The translations under genes were made by a program, and so were the position numbers. Below, one piece after another: positions 1 to 7,872 of a DNA stretch of 18,341 nt (position 1 is its first letter; every line of letters begins with the position of its first letter). The stretch comes from Planctomycetota bacterium (GTDB taxonomy: Bacteria; Planctomycetota; UBA1135; UBA2386), in NCBI GenBank assembly GCA_020425885.1, contig JAGQRA010000311.1, positions 1 through 18,341 on the forward strand. The letters are read 5' to 3'. The notes beneath the pieces were generated by a model. That model was not told the DNA's origin and ran no database searches. It saw nothing but the letters and a program-made list of their open reading frames with translations.

Positions 1-789
1 CCGACGACCGACGACTGGCCCTACTTCTTCAGCTTCCTGCGCTGGGACAAGCCCGAGAAGGCGGCCGAGAGCCTGCGCAAACACGAGCCGACCTGGGTCG
101 TGCAGGGCAACCCGCTGTTCCTGTGGATGCAGCTCGGGCTCAGCACGCTCGCCGCGATCGTGCTGATCCTGCTGCCGGTGCTGTTCCGCGGCGGCAGCAA
201 GACGCGCTCGCGGGCCGGTGCGCTGCCGTTCCTGGTCTACTTCGCGGTGCTCGGGTTCGGCTTCATCGGCATCGAGATCGCGCTGATCCAGAAGTTCACG
301 TTGCTGCTCGGACAGCCGCTCTACTCGATCGTCGTCACCCTGTTCTCGATCCTGATCTTCACCGGTGTCGGCAGCTGGCTCTCGGGTCGGATCCTGAAGC
401 CCGGCTCGCCGCGCGCCGTCGTGGTGCCGATCGCGATCCTCGGCTGGATGATCGTCATCGCGCTCAGCAGCGAGGCCATCGTGCAGGCGGCGATCGGGTT
501 GCCGCTGTTCGCCCGCGCCCTCGTCACCGCCGCCCTGGTGGCGCCGTCCGGGCTCGCGCTCGGCATGCCGTTCGCCTACGGCATCTCGATCGTCGAACGC
601 ATCAACCCGTCGTTCGTGCCATGGGCCTGGGCCGTGAACGGCACCCTGACCGTCGTCGGCTCGATCTTCACCGTGATCGTGTCGATGCAGTTCGGGTTCG
701 CCGCCGTGCTGGTCGGATCGGCGGCGATCTACCTGCTCGCCTTCGCCGCGATCCGCGGCCAGGGCCGGATCGCCGCCGCGCGAGCCTGA
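1..789 (+). CDS. Spermidine synthase-like membrane protein, C-terminal part (5' truncated by window edge)
   Basis: The frame is open from base 1 to the TGA at 787-789, giving 262 residues with no start in the window, so the gene begins upstream. The first residues include TDDWPYFF, resembling the T-D-D-x-P-F-x-F/Y motif at the end of the methyltransferase-like domain in membrane-associated spermidine synthase-like proteins. About seven hydrophobic segments follow, from roughly residue 40 to 250. They contain GFGFIGIEIALIQK and an AWAVNGTLTVVGS stretch, both typical of the membrane part of that family. The substrate cannot be told from this fragment: family members are often annotated as polyamine synthases, but many probably do something else. 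The gene converges on xerC with a 35 bp gap in which I see no clear terminator. An internal ATG at 100 would cut the conserved DDWPYFF motif off, so it is not the real start. Confidence 0.75.
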   Translation, partial: PTTDDWPYFFSFLRWDKPEKAAESLRKHEPTWVVQGNPLFLWMQLGLSTLAAIVLILLPVLFRGGSKTRSRAGALPFLVYFAVLGFGFIGIEIALIQKFTLLLGQPLYSIVVTLFSILIFTGVGSWLSGRILKPGSPRAVVVPIAILGWMIVIALSSEAIVQAAIGLPLFARALVTAALVAPSGLALGMPFAYGISIVERINPSFVPWAWAVNGTLTVVGSIFTVIVSMQFGFAAVLVGSAAIYLLAFAAIRGQGRIAAARA

Positions 790-824
790 CCGCGGGACCG
801 TGCCCCGGGCTTCGAGATGCCGTG

Positions 825-1742
825 TCAGTCGGCCGGGTCGGCGGCGCGTTCCCGACCCTGCGGATGAGCCTTGTCGTAGACATCGCGCAGGCGACCGATC
901 GAGACGTGGGTGTAGATCTCGGTCGTCACGAGCCGCGCGTGACCGAGCAGTTCCTGGACCGTGCGCAGGTCGGCGCCGCGGTCGAGCAAGTGGGTGGAGA
1001 ACGAGTGGCGCAAGCCGTGCGGCGTCAGCCGGCTCTGGATGCCGGCGGCGCGGGCGCGGTCGACGACGGTCTGGAACATCCACCGCGCGCTGAGCCTGCG
1101 CCCGTAGCGATTGAGCCACAGCGCGCCCGGGTCGAGGCGCCGCGCCTGCTGCAGTAACCGCCGGCGCGCCGGCAGCCAGTTCGTGATCGCGGCGCTGGCC
1201 GGGGCGCCGAGCAGGCACAGCCGTTCCTTGCTGCCCTTGCCGAGCACGCGTGCTATGCCCTCGTCGAGGTCGACGGCGCGCAGCTCGAGCCCGGCGCACT
1301 CGCTGATGCGGCAGCCGGTCGAGTAGAGCACCTCGAGGATCGCCCGGTCGCGCAGCGCGAACGGCGAGTCGTCGAAGCTCTGCCCCAACAGCAGGTCGAC
1401 CTCCCGGCTCGTCAGGAAACGGGGCACGCGGCGCGGGGCCTTCGGCCCCTTGAGCAGTCGGGCCGGATTGCGATCGATGCGGCCCTGGTCGTGCAGCCAG
1501 GCGAACAGCGCGCGCAGACTGGCCAGCTTGCGTTGCACCGAGGTCGCGGCCAGGCCCTGCTCCTCGAGTTCGACCAGATATCGCCGCAGCTCGAACCGGG
1601 TCGTCTGCTCGACCTCGCGCTGCTGCCGATCGAGCCAGGCGGCGAAGTCGCGCAGGTCGCCGCCGTAGGCCCGCAGCGTCGCCGGGCTCTTCCGAGCCGA
1701 GGTGGCGAGCCACTGCACGAACTGGGCGACCGCTGAATCCAC
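825..1742 (-). CDS. xerC: Tyrosine recombinase, XerC type
   Basis: A 305-residue protein, the normal Xer length. The N-terminal SAM-like core-binding domain spans about 1-90 and the catalytic domain about 105-295. All expected catalytic residues are visible: R145 (STGCRISE), K172 (GKGSKER), H242 and R245 (HGLRHSF), H268 (LLGHA) and nucleophile Y277 (EIYTH). The C-terminal VYDKAHPQ matches the XerC tail (VYDxAHPRA) better than XerD. Xer recombinases resolve chromosome dimers at dif next to the division septum, with XerC and XerD acting as a heterotetramer; no partner or dif site is seen here. The start is a GTG at 1742 with no clear ribosome binding site. It lies only 20 bp from the divergent transporter start, so promoters must overlap the coding ends. 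No phage or integron genes are adjacent, which favours the housekeeping role over a mobile-element integrase. Confidence 0.9.
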   Translation of the reverse strand: MDSAVAQFVQWLATSARKSPATLRAYGGDLRDFAAWLDRQQREVEQTTRFELRRYLVELEEQGLAATSVQRKLASLRALFAWLHDQGRIDRNPARLLKGPKAPRRVPRFLTSREVDLLLGQSFDDSPFALRDRAILEVLYSTGCRISECAGLELRAVDLDEGIARVLGKGSKERLCLLGAPASAAITNWLPARRRLLQQARRLDPGALWLNRYGRRLSARWMFQTVVDRARAAGIQSRLTPHGLRHSFSTHLLDRGADLRTVQELLGHARLVTTEIYTHVSIGRLRDVYDKAHPQGRERAADPAD

Positions 1743-1762
1743 GTTGTCGCCGAGACTATGGG

Positions 1763-2725
1763 ATGGCAGACTCCGCCGCCGCCTGGAAACCGATGCCCTA
1801 CCTCGGAGAACTCGCCGCCGTAGCGACTGCCATCAGCTGGGCGGTGAGCGGCATCGCGTTCGGCGTCGCGACCAGGGCGGTCGGTGGCTTCGCCACCAAC
1901 CACTTCCGCATCTGGGCGGCGTGGCCGCTGCTGGCATCGATCGTCTGGTTCGCGACCGGCTCGCTGTGGCCGTCCGGCCTCGACGGCGAACGCGGCGGGC
2001 TGCTGCTGCTGTCGGGGCTGATCGGCATGGTGATCGGCGATGTCGGCTACTTCCACGCGCTCGCGACCATCGGGCCGCGGCTGGCCTCGGTGATCATGGC
2101 GAGCTGGCCGCTGGTCGCGATCCTGTGCGGCCCACTCGGCGGCGATCGGTTCCGCCTCGACAACCTGCCGGGTGCGCTGGTGACCGTCGCCGGCGTCGTG
2201 CTCGTGCTGTGGTGCTCGCGCGGTGGCTCGGCGTGGAATCCGAACATGACGCGCCGGCAGTGGTGGGGCGGCACGCTCGGCGCCCTGATCGCCAGCTGCG
2301 GCCAGGCGATCGGAGTGCTGCTGTCGCGTCGGGCCATGGCCGCGAGCCCCGAATTGCCGGCCGGGATCGATCCGCTGGCCGCGACGCTGGTGCGGGTGAC
2401 CGCGGGCGTGATCGGCATGCAGCTGTTCGCGATGCTGCAGCGGCGGCCGTTGGCGGGGCTCTCGGTGACGAGACAGCGGCGGCCGTTCTCGGGAGCCATG
2501 ATCGGCACCGTGCTCGGGCCGGTGCTCGGGGTGTGGATGTCGATGCTGGCGACGCGCCACTGCGCCGATGTCGGTACCGGCGCGGCGTTGATGGCGACGG
2601 CGCCGTTGTTCATGTTGCCGCTGGCCTGGTTCGCCTACGGCTCGCGCATCGGGCCAGGCGCGTTGGTCGGGACGTTGCTGACGGTCGCCGGTGCGGCGTG
2701 GCTGATGACGACCGCAGCGGCGTGA
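1763..2725 (+). CDS. EamA/DMT-superfamily transporter
   Basis: A 320-residue, highly hydrophobic protein with about ten predicted membrane helices. They form two EamA halves, roughly residues 15-150 and 168-317. The first half contains [26 protein letters not shown] sequence and the second [22 protein letters not shown], the usual position of the conserved helix just before the last helices of each half. This family exports or exchanges small metabolites such as amino acids, but the substrate cannot be deduced. The ATG at 1763 is chosen because it gives a short cytoplasmic N-terminus before the first helix. No Shine-Dalgarno sequence precedes it. The gene is divergent from xerC and followed 40 bp later by the MBL hydrolase on the same strand, possibly co-transcribed. 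Confidence 0.85.
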   Translation: MADSAAAWKPMPYLGELAAVATAISWAVSGIAFGVATRAVGGFATNHFRIWAAWPLLASIVWFATGSLWPSGLDGERGGLLLLSGLIGMVIGDVGYFHALATIGPRLASVIMASWPLVAILCGPLGGDRFRLDNLPGALVTVAGVVLVLWCSRGGSAWNPNMTRRQWWGGTLGALIASCGQAIGVLLSRRAMAASPELPAGIDPLAATLVRVTAGVIGMQLFAMLQRRPLAGLSVTRQRRPFSGAMIGTVLGPVLGVWMSMLATRHCADVGTGAALMATAPLFMLPLAWFAYGSRIGPGALVGTLLTVAGAAWLMTTAAA

Positions 2726-2765
2726 GGCTGCATCGTCGCAACGCGGTATGCTCGGCGATGAACGC

Positions 2766-3632
2766 ATGACGAAACACATCTGGTCGGTCCTGGGCAACTC
2801 GCAGAAGCTCGACGGTGGCGCCATGTTCGGCAACGCGCCGAAGGCGCTCTGGTCGCGCTGGGCCGCTGCCGACGAACTCAACCGCATCCGCCTGGCCTGT
2901 CGTTGTCTGCTGGTGCGCGACGGCGATCGCACCATCCTGTTCGAGGCCGGGGTCGGTGCGTTCTTCCCGCCCGCGCTACGCGAGCGGTTCGGGGTCGAAG
3001 GCGCTGGTCACGTGCTGCTGCAGAACCTGCGGGCGATCGGCGTCGCTCCGGCCGAGGTCGACATCGTCGTGCTGTCGCATCTGCATTTCGACCACGCCGG
3101 CGGTGTGCTGTCAGCGTACGGAGTCGGCGAGGCGCCGGCGCTGGTGTTCGAGAACGCCCGCTACGTGGTCGGCGCGCGGGCGTGGCAACGTGCCCTTGCA
3201 CCGCACCCACGTGATCGCGCCAGCTTCGTGCCCGAGCTGCAGCCGCTGCTCGAGGCGACCGGGCAGCTCGAGCTCGTCGACGGCGACCGCAGCGCGACCC
3301 TCGGCGACGGCTACCGGCTGCACGGCAGTGATGGTCACACACCGGGCATGCTGCTGGCAGAGATCGCGGGCGCCCATGGCCCGCTGCTGTTCGGTGCCGA
3401 CCTGGTGCCTGGGGTGCCGTGGGTCAGGACCGCGATCACGATGGGATACGACCGCTATCCGGAACAGCTCATCGACGAGAAGGCGCGGCTGCTCGGCGAT
3501 CTGCAGCAGCGCGGTGGTCGCCTGTTCTTCACCCACGATCCCGAGGTCGCGATGTGCGGTCTCGGTCGCAACGACAAGGGGCAGGTGATCGCCGCCGACC
3601 TCGTGGCCGAGCTGGCTGGCGAGGTGGCGTAG
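2766..3632 (+). CDS. MBL-fold metallo-hydrolase
   Basis: A metallo-beta-lactamase-fold hydrolase of 288 residues from this start. The zinc motif HLHFDHAGG is complete. Counting from the upstream ATG at 2748, it sits at residues 111-118 with ligands H111, H113, D115 and H116; further ligands are probably H197 (SDGHTPG), D218 (FGADLV) and H263 (FTHDPE). The N-terminal [20 protein letters not shown] stretch is, as I recall, typical of a broad COG0491-type subgroup, some of which are lactonases or esterases; the substrate here is unknown. The ATG at 2766 (MTKHIW) is preferred because homologues as I recall them begin just before this conserved stretch, but the in-frame ATG at 2748 would add only six residues. 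The gene ends 18 bp before the convergent aminotransferase stop, with no terminator visible between them. Confidence 0.85.
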   Translation: MTKHIWSVLGNSQKLDGGAMFGNAPKALWSRWAAADELNRIRLACRCLLVRDGDRTILFEAGVGAFFPPALRERFGVEGAGHVLLQNLRAIGVAPAEVDIVVLSHLHFDHAGGVLSAYGVGEAPALVFENARYVVGARAWQRALAPHPRDRASFVPELQPLLEATGQLELVDGDRSATLGDGYRLHGSDGHTPGMLLAEIAGAHGPLLFGADLVPGVPWVRTAITMGYDRYPEQLIDEKARLLGDLQQRGGRLFFTHDPEVAMCGLGRNDKGQVIAADLVAELAGEVA

Positions 3633-3650
3633 GCGGAAGGCGCGGCGAGT

Positions 3651-4721
3651 CTAGCCGAGCGCGGCGAGCAGCCGGCCCAGTCGTGCCGGACCGTGGTCGC
3701 CCATGTGACCGATCCGGAACGCCTTGCCCTTGAGGTCGCCGTAGCCCTTGTCGAGCTTGAAGCCGGCCGCGGCCGCCTTCTGCGCCAGCGCCTCGACGTC
3801 GGCTCCCTGGGCATCGATGCAGCTCACGGTCGGGGATCGCACGGCGGCGTCCGCCACGAACGGCGTGAAGCCGACGCGGGCCGCCCACGCCAGGGTCGTC
3901 GCCTGCATCGCGGCGTGCCGCGCCCATCGGGCCTCGAGCGTCTCGGTGGCGATGCGGGTGAGCTGTCGCTGCAGCGCGTAGACGAGCGGCACGCAAGGCG
4001 TGGCGATGGTCTTGCCGGCGTTGGTGTCCTTGACCGCGCGCGGCAGGTCGAGCAGGTAGCCACGGTGCTCGATCCCGGAGGCGCGCGCCAGGGCGCGGTC
4101 GCTGACCGCGTAGCCGGTGATGCCGGGCGGCAGGGCGAGGCACTTCTGGGTGCCGGCGAACGCGAGGTCGAGGCCCCAGTCATCGAAGCGGAGTTCGGCG
4201 CCGCCGACGCTGGTCACCGCGTCGACGAGCACCAGGGCGTCGGGCTGGCACTCGCGCACGACGGCGGCGAGCTCGGCGAGCGGCTGCAGCACACCGGTCG
4301 AGGTCTCGTTGTGGGTGATGCAGACGGCGGCGACGGCCGGTCCCTGTTGCAGGCGGGCGCGCAACGCCGCGGGGTCGTGGGCCTGGCCGAGGTCGACCGG
4401 CATCGCCTCGCCGTCGCGACCGCAGTAGCCGCTGATCTTGTGCCAGCGCGAGCCGAACGCGCCGCCGATGAGGTGCAGGACCTTGCCGCCGATTGGCACC
4501 AGGTTGCGGACCGCAGCCTCCATCAGCGCGGTCGCCGCGCAGGTCTCGAACGCGGCGTGCTGGGACGTCAGATAGAGGTCGCGCAGTTGCCGGCAGACCT
4601 CCTGCACCGTGGTCACGAACTTCGGATCGCGATGGCCGAGCAGCGGCATCGCCATGATCTGTCGCAGCTCGGGGTCGACTTCGGTCGGGCCGGGGATGAA
4701 CAGGACAGGGTGGTCTGTCAT
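3651..4721 (-). CDS. Class V PLP aminotransferase (serine-glyoxylate/alanine-glyoxylate type; possible phosphoserine aminotransferase)
   Basis: A 356-residue fold-type I PLP enzyme. Residues 8-13 read FIPGPT, the N-terminal signature of the alanine/serine-glyoxylate aminotransferase group. HNETSTG (137-143) is the phosphate/substrate loop, D167 in LVDAVTS should hold the pyridine nitrogen, and K193 in AGTQKCLALPPG is the Schiff-base lysine. The sequence does not look like classical SerC. It follows a SerB-like phosphatase directly: the HAD stop and an alternative ATG at 4733 overlap as TGATG, so the two are probably translationally coupled. With serA on the same strand upstream, the likely role is 3-phosphohydroxypyruvate transamination, but this is inference from context. 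Other class V substrates (glyoxylate, pyruvate, serine) remain possible. Starting at 4733 would add four residues (MLRG). Confidence 0.85.
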   Translation of the reverse strand: MTDHPVLFIPGPTEVDPELRQIMAMPLLGHRDPKFVTTVQEVCRQLRDLYLTSQHAAFETCAATALMEAAVRNLVPIGGKVLHLIGGAFGSRWHKISGYCGRDGEAMPVDLGQAHDPAALRARLQQGPAVAAVCITHNETSTGVLQPLAELAAVVRECQPDALVLVDAVTSVGGAELRFDDWGLDLAFAGTQKCLALPPGITGYAVSDRALARASGIEHRGYLLDLPRAVKDTNAGKTIATPCVPLVYALQRQLTRIATETLEARWARHAAMQATTLAWAARVGFTPFVADAAVRSPTVSCIDAQGADVEALAQKAAAAGFKLDKGYGDLKGKAFRIGHMGDHGPARLGRLLAALG

Positions 4722-4732
4722 TCCCCGCAGCA

Positions 4733-5455
4733 TCACCGATCGACGGCAGAAAGCAACGACGCGAACGCCGGCTCGCTGCTGAGGCTGTCGAGCTGGACCT
4801 CGGTGAGCACGTGGCGCAGCACGCCGGCCAGGCTCGGCCCGGCGACGAAGCGCTCCGCCTTGCTGCGCACGGCCTCGCGATCGGCGACGCCGCCGAAACC
4901 GATGAACAGGTCGGCGGTGCCCTGGACCTCGAGATCGGTGATGCCGTCGCCGACGAAGGCGACCGGGCGGTGCGCATCGGGCAGCGCCGCGATGACGGTC
5001 ACCTTGCCGCCGTTCTGCCACAACGGCGAGCGTCGATCGAAGTCGCGGTAGCGGCCGTCGTCGTGAAACAGCAGCGGCACGGCGTGGACGTTGTCCGCCG
5101 GCACGCCGAGGTGCGCGGCGAGGTGCCGCACCGGAACGAGCAGGCCGCCGCTGATGATGCCGGTCTCGATGCGCAGGAAGTGCAGCGCCGCGATCACGTC
5201 GCCGGCATGCGGTACGGCGCGGGCGACATAGAGCGCCCCGATTTCGTCGAGCAGGTCGCGATGCGGCGCGATGCGATCGAGTCTTGTCTCGTAGATCGCG
5301 GCGAGCGGCGCCTGGCCGTTCATCGCCAGCTCGGTCATCGCCGCGATCTCGGCCCGCAGCGCGGGATCGAGCGCGTGCAGCAGCTCGTCGACGCCCTCGA
5401 TGGACGAGAGCGTCGAGTCACAGTCGAAGTAGACGGCAGCGTATGGTGGCGGCAC
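4733..5455 (-). CDS. HAD-family phosphatase, SerB-like
   Basis: A 240-residue haloacid-dehalogenase phosphatase. Motif I is FDCDSTL with nucleophile D11 and acid/base D13. Motif II is S102 in ISGG, motif III is K151 in NGGK, and motif IV is VGDGITD with D170 and D174 for magnesium. The FDCDST and GDGxxD spellings, with an alpha-helical cap between residues about 17 and 95, match subfamily IB, which contains phosphoserine phosphatase SerB. It may therefore release serine from O-phosphoserine in the cytosol. Other IB phosphatases have the same motifs, so specificity rests on the adjacent aminotransferase and the nearby serA. The start is a GTG at 5455 (frame begins MPPPYAAVYFD) without a visible Shine-Dalgarno sequence. 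Its stop overlaps a possible ATG of the aminotransferase. Confidence 0.85.
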   Translation of the reverse strand: MPPPYAAVYFDCDSTLSSIEGVDELLHALDPALRAEIAAMTELAMNGQAPLAAIYETRLDRIAPHRDLLDEIGALYVARAVPHAGDVIAALHFLRIETGIISGGLLVPVRHLAAHLGVPADNVHAVPLLFHDDGRYRDFDRRSPLWQNGGKVTVIAALPDAHRPVAFVGDGITDLEVQGTADLFIGFGGVADREAVRSKAERFVAGPSLAGVLRHVLTEVQLDSLSSEPAFASLLSAVDR

Positions 5456-5467
5456 GCGGGCACATTA

Positions 5468-5509
5468 AGCCGGCCGCGCTGCGGTTGGCACCGTCGATAG
5501 CGGCCGGCT
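5468..5509 (-). terminator. Inverted repeat after the M56 gene, probable terminator
   Basis: AGCCGGCCGC (5468-5477) and GCGGCCGGCT (5500-5509) form a perfect 10 bp stem with a 22-base loop. On the minus strand the stem begins at the M56 stop codon and ends just before the HAD gene start, followed by a short weak TTAATG rather than a T-run. It could end blaI-M56 transcription or dampen readthrough into the HAD and aminotransferase genes. Confidence 0.5.
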
Positions 5510-7376
5510 ACATCACGGACCGCAGCACGGTCATCCGGTTCTTGACGCGCTCGATGCGCATCTCGAAGCGCAGGCGTTCGGTTCGGTCGGCCTCCTTGAC
5601 CTTGCGGGTGAGCCACTTCAGCTCGATCTTGGCGGCATCGATCTCGCCATCGACGAGCTTGCGCGCAATGCTGCGTTTGCGCTCCAGGTTCCGCACCCTG
5701 GCCGCGAGCTCACGCTTGCTCTGCAAGGATGGGATGCCGGCTTCTTCGTGCGCCTTCAGGTCGGCCAGCTCGCCGTTGACCAGCTCGAGTTCGGTGTCGA
5801 TGTCGATCAGGCGCGAGGCGAGATCGGCGGTGGCCTCGGCGCTCGAGTCGAAACCGACAGCCGTGGTCTCGACGGGCAGCGGCGCGTCGGGCTCTGGCTG
5901 GTTGGCGGTCATTTCGCGCAGCAGCGGGATGTTGCCGAGGAATGGAACCACGGCAGGGGGGGGAGGGGTCTCCGGCGCGGCTTCGGCGACGGGGGGCTGC
6001 GGCCGGTTCGGCGTCGGGGCCTGAGGCTCCTCCGGAGCGGGCGTCCTCGGCAGCGGGGGCACGCCGGTCACGCCCGGCCCGGGCACCGCGCGGGCCGCCG
6101 CCCGCGAGGCGAGTTGGTCCGACAACCTGGTGACCTCGGCGCGCAGCTCGGCGATCGTCACTTCGAGCTGCTCGCGTTCGGCCTGCAGCGCCCGCAGGCG
6201 GGCGCCATCGGCCGTGCCCTGCGCGGCGAGCGGCACGCCGAACGTGCCGGCGGCCGCGGCGACCAACGTCAGCAGGGTGACGAGGTGTCCGGCGCGGCGC
6301 ATCTTGGATTCCGGACGGGGTGGGTTCGATCTGGTTCGCAGCAGCATTTGGATCCTCCGATAGAAGGCGGACGGGCGATGGAAGACGGCCACCGTGCCGG
6401 CCGTGTGCGGCCTCGCGGTGGCGGCGTCGACGAAGTCGAGAAGGTCGCGGGCGTAGTCGGTGCGGGCGCGGCCGGCGGCGCGTTCGTCGGCGAGCAGTTC
6501 GCTCTGGAAGCGCACGTCGGTGCGCAGCCACCAGAACAGCGGGTGCAGGCAGAGCGGCAGCGACAGCACCGCGAACATGGATTGCACCAATGGGTCGCGG
6601 GCCCGCAGGTGGGCCGCCTCGTGGCGCAGAACCGAACTGGCCTGGCTGGTTCTGGCCGGAGCGGCGAGATCGGCCGGCAGCACGATCACCGGCCGCAACC
6701 AGCCGGTGCAGAACGGCCGCACCGGCAGATGCGTGAGGGCGAGTCGAACGCGCGCTGGCAGGTTGCCCTGCACGCGGAGTGCGGTCGGGGCGGCATGGCA
6801 ATGGCGCAGGATGCGACAGAGCCGCAGCGCGCCGAGCAGATGGTGGCCGAGCAGCAGGATCGAGGCGGCGCCCCAGAGGGCGGCGATCGCGAGTCGCCAC
6901 GGCATCGGAGCTGCGGTCGCCGCGGCACGGCGCGCGGCGGCGATGGCGGCCTCGTCGGTTCGCTGCCGATCGGACTCGGGCGCGACCCCGGCCGGTGGGC
7001 GGTGATCGCGCTCCGCCTGCGGCGGTGTCAGGCTCGCACCTGAAGGCTCTGCACCGGTAACGCGGTCGGCGCCATCGTCGGCGGCGACCATCCGGATCGA
7101 AGGTGTCGGACGTGGTGATGGCTCGGGCTCGAGGTGCATCACCGATTCGTGACCAGTGCCCGGCAGCGGCGTGAGGAGCCGCGGCAGCGGCACGATCGCG
7201 ATGGCGAGGTAGAGACCGCCGCCGATCGCGGTCCAGATCCCGAGCCTGCGCCTCGAGTCGGCGCGGCGTTGCAGGCAACACAGCAGGCAGCCGCCGCCGA
7301 GAACGATGCTGACGCCGAGCAGCAGCCGCGGCCCGTGTTCAGCCATCGCCTCGAGCAACGCCAGCGCCTGGCTCAC
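5508..7376 (-). CDS. M56-family (BlaR1-type) membrane zinc protease with coiled-coil C-terminus
   Basis: A 622-residue membrane protein. Hydrophobic helices lie near residues 15-35, 47-64, 161-182, 264-284 and 363-385. The zinc-protease motif HEAAH is at 252-256, and the probable third ligand lies in ELLADE at 293-298, matching the E-x-x-x-D-E element of M56 peptidases. In BlaR1/MecR1 this domain is activated by a signal sensed outside the membrane and leads to loss of the BlaI repressor inside. Here there is no penicillin-binding sensor. After the last helix come one charged coiled-coil segment (about 390-425), a Pro-rich linker (430-500) and a second long charged helix region (about 515-615). 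Another Pro-rich linker occupies about 75-155. The GTG start overlaps the blaI stop as GTGA, so the two form a translationally coupled pair. What it senses is unknown. Confidence 0.85.
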   Translation of the reverse strand: MSQALALLEAMAEHGPRLLLGVSIVLGGGCLLCCLQRRADSRRRLGIWTAIGGGLYLAIAIVPLPRLLTPLPGTGHESVMHLEPEPSPRPTPSIRMVAADDGADRVTGAEPSGASLTPPQAERDHRPPAGVAPESDRQRTDEAAIAAARRAAATAAPMPWRLAIAALWGAASILLLGHHLLGALRLCRILRHCHAAPTALRVQGNLPARVRLALTHLPVRPFCTGWLRPVIVLPADLAAPARTSQASSVLRHEAAHLRARDPLVQSMFAVLSLPLCLHPLFWWLRTDVRFQSELLADERAAGRARTDYARDLLDFVDAATARPHTAGTVAVFHRPSAFYRRIQMLLRTRSNPPRPESKMRRAGHLVTLLTLVAAAAGTFGVPLAAQGTADGARLRALQAEREQLEVTIAELRAEVTRLSDQLASRAAARAVPGPGVTGVPPLPRTPAPEEPQAPTPNRPQPPVAEAAPETPPPPAVVPFLGNIPLLREMTANQPEPDAPLPVETTAVGFDSSAEATADLASRLIDIDTELELVNGELADLKAHEEAGIPSLQSKRELAARVRNLERKRSIARKLVDGEIDAAKIELKWLTRKVKEADRTERLRFEMRIERVKNRMTVLRSVM

Positions 7377-7762
7377 GCTGAACCTCGCTTGCGTTCGGCC
7401 GCGCTGAGCAGTTCGCGCAGCCTGGTCAGCTCCTGCTGGCTCGGTTTCTTCGCCTGCAGCGCGCTGGCGACGAGTTGATCGAGGGCGCCGTCGAACACGC
7501 TGTCGAGCAGCCCGGACAGCAGGCTCTTCTTGTGGCGTTCGCCCGAACGCGCGGAGCGGTAGACGAACGTGCGACCCTCGAGGCGGTGGGTGACCAGCCC
7601 CTTGTCCTCCATCGTGCGCAGGAACGCCTGCACCGTGTTCTGCACGATCGGCACGTCATCGCGCAGGACCTGGTAGACCTGGCGCACGGTGGCCTCGCCG
7701 TGCTCCCAGAGGACCTTGAGGATCTGCAGCTCGCGCTCGGTGGGTTCGGGTACGTCGCTCAT
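7373..7762 (-). CDS. BlaI/MecI/CopY-family transcriptional repressor
   Basis: A 129-residue winged-helix protein. TERELQILKVLWEHGEATVRQVYQ (about residues 8-31) is the hallmark N-terminus of the BlaI family. The recognition helix follows with VQNTVQAFLRTMEDKGLVTHRLEGRTFVYRS (about 40-70). The C-terminal part (about 75-120) is helical and should dimerise. Family members bind a palindromic operator and are cleaved or released after activation of a partner M56 protease. That partner is the immediately following overlapping gene. An inverted repeat within the promoter upstream (7807-7820) is a likely operator, implying autorepression. Beta-lactam resistance is not implied, since no beta-lactamase or PBP gene is nearby and the partner lacks the sensor. 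The ATG at 7762 is preceded by no strong ribosome binding site. Confidence 0.9.
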   Translation of the reverse strand: MSDVPEPTERELQILKVLWEHGEATVRQVYQVLRDDVPIVQNTVQAFLRTMEDKGLVTHRLEGRTFVYRSARSGERHKKSLLSGLLDSVFDGALDQLVASALQAKKPSQQELTRLRELLSAAERKRGSA

Positions 7763-7804
7763 GGCAGGTGTCCGGCGCGGTTCATCAAAACGCCGGGAAT
7801 GCCA

Positions 7805-7832
7805 AGCTTAGAAAACTAAGTGACGCCGTCAA
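7805..7832 (-). promoter_or_regulatory. Promoter of blaI-M56 with embedded palindromic operator
   Basis: On the minus strand a -35 candidate TTGACG (7827-7832) and a -10 candidate TAAGCT (7805-7810, weak) are 16 bp apart. Across the spacer and the -10 lies the perfect inverted repeat CTTAG-AAAA-CTAAG (7807-7820), an A/T-rich island in very GC-rich surroundings. Its position about 45 bp upstream of blaI is where a repressor of its own operon should bind. The BlaI assignment is inference; the sequence is not the staphylococcal operator. Confidence 0.55.
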
Positions 7833-7839
7833 GCCCCGA

Positions 7840-7863
7840 CTGCCGGGCAGCGAGCGCTGGCAG
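7840..7863 (-). terminator. Weak hairpin downstream of serA
   Basis: CTGCC (7840-7844) pairs with GGCAG (7859-7863). An inner AGCG/CGCT stem (7849-7852 and 7855-7858) is separated by a bulge. It lies 10-33 bp after the serA stop, between serA and the blaI promoter. There is no T-run, so termination is only a possibility. Confidence 0.25.
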
Positions 7864-7872
7864 GAGGAGGGT

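Noticed and set aside
825..1742. Mobile element or integron suggested by a tyrosine recombinase
   Set aside because: The tail and length are XerC-like, and no attachment site, repeats, cassettes or phage genes are near; housekeeping recombinase is the simpler reading.
3633..3650. Terminator between the convergent MBL hydrolase and aminotransferase
   Set aside because: The gap is 18 bp and shows no stem with a loop of sensible size.
4734..5021. N-terminal extension of the aminotransferase to 456 residues
   Set aside because: The added region is Arg-rich shadow of the HAD gene on the same strand; FIPGPT lies only seven residues from the ATG at 4721, as expected.
5508..7762. Beta-lactam resistance locus suggested by BlaI and BlaR1-like genes
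   Set aside because: The M56 protein has no penicillin-binding sensor and there is no beta-lactamase or PBP gene nearby.
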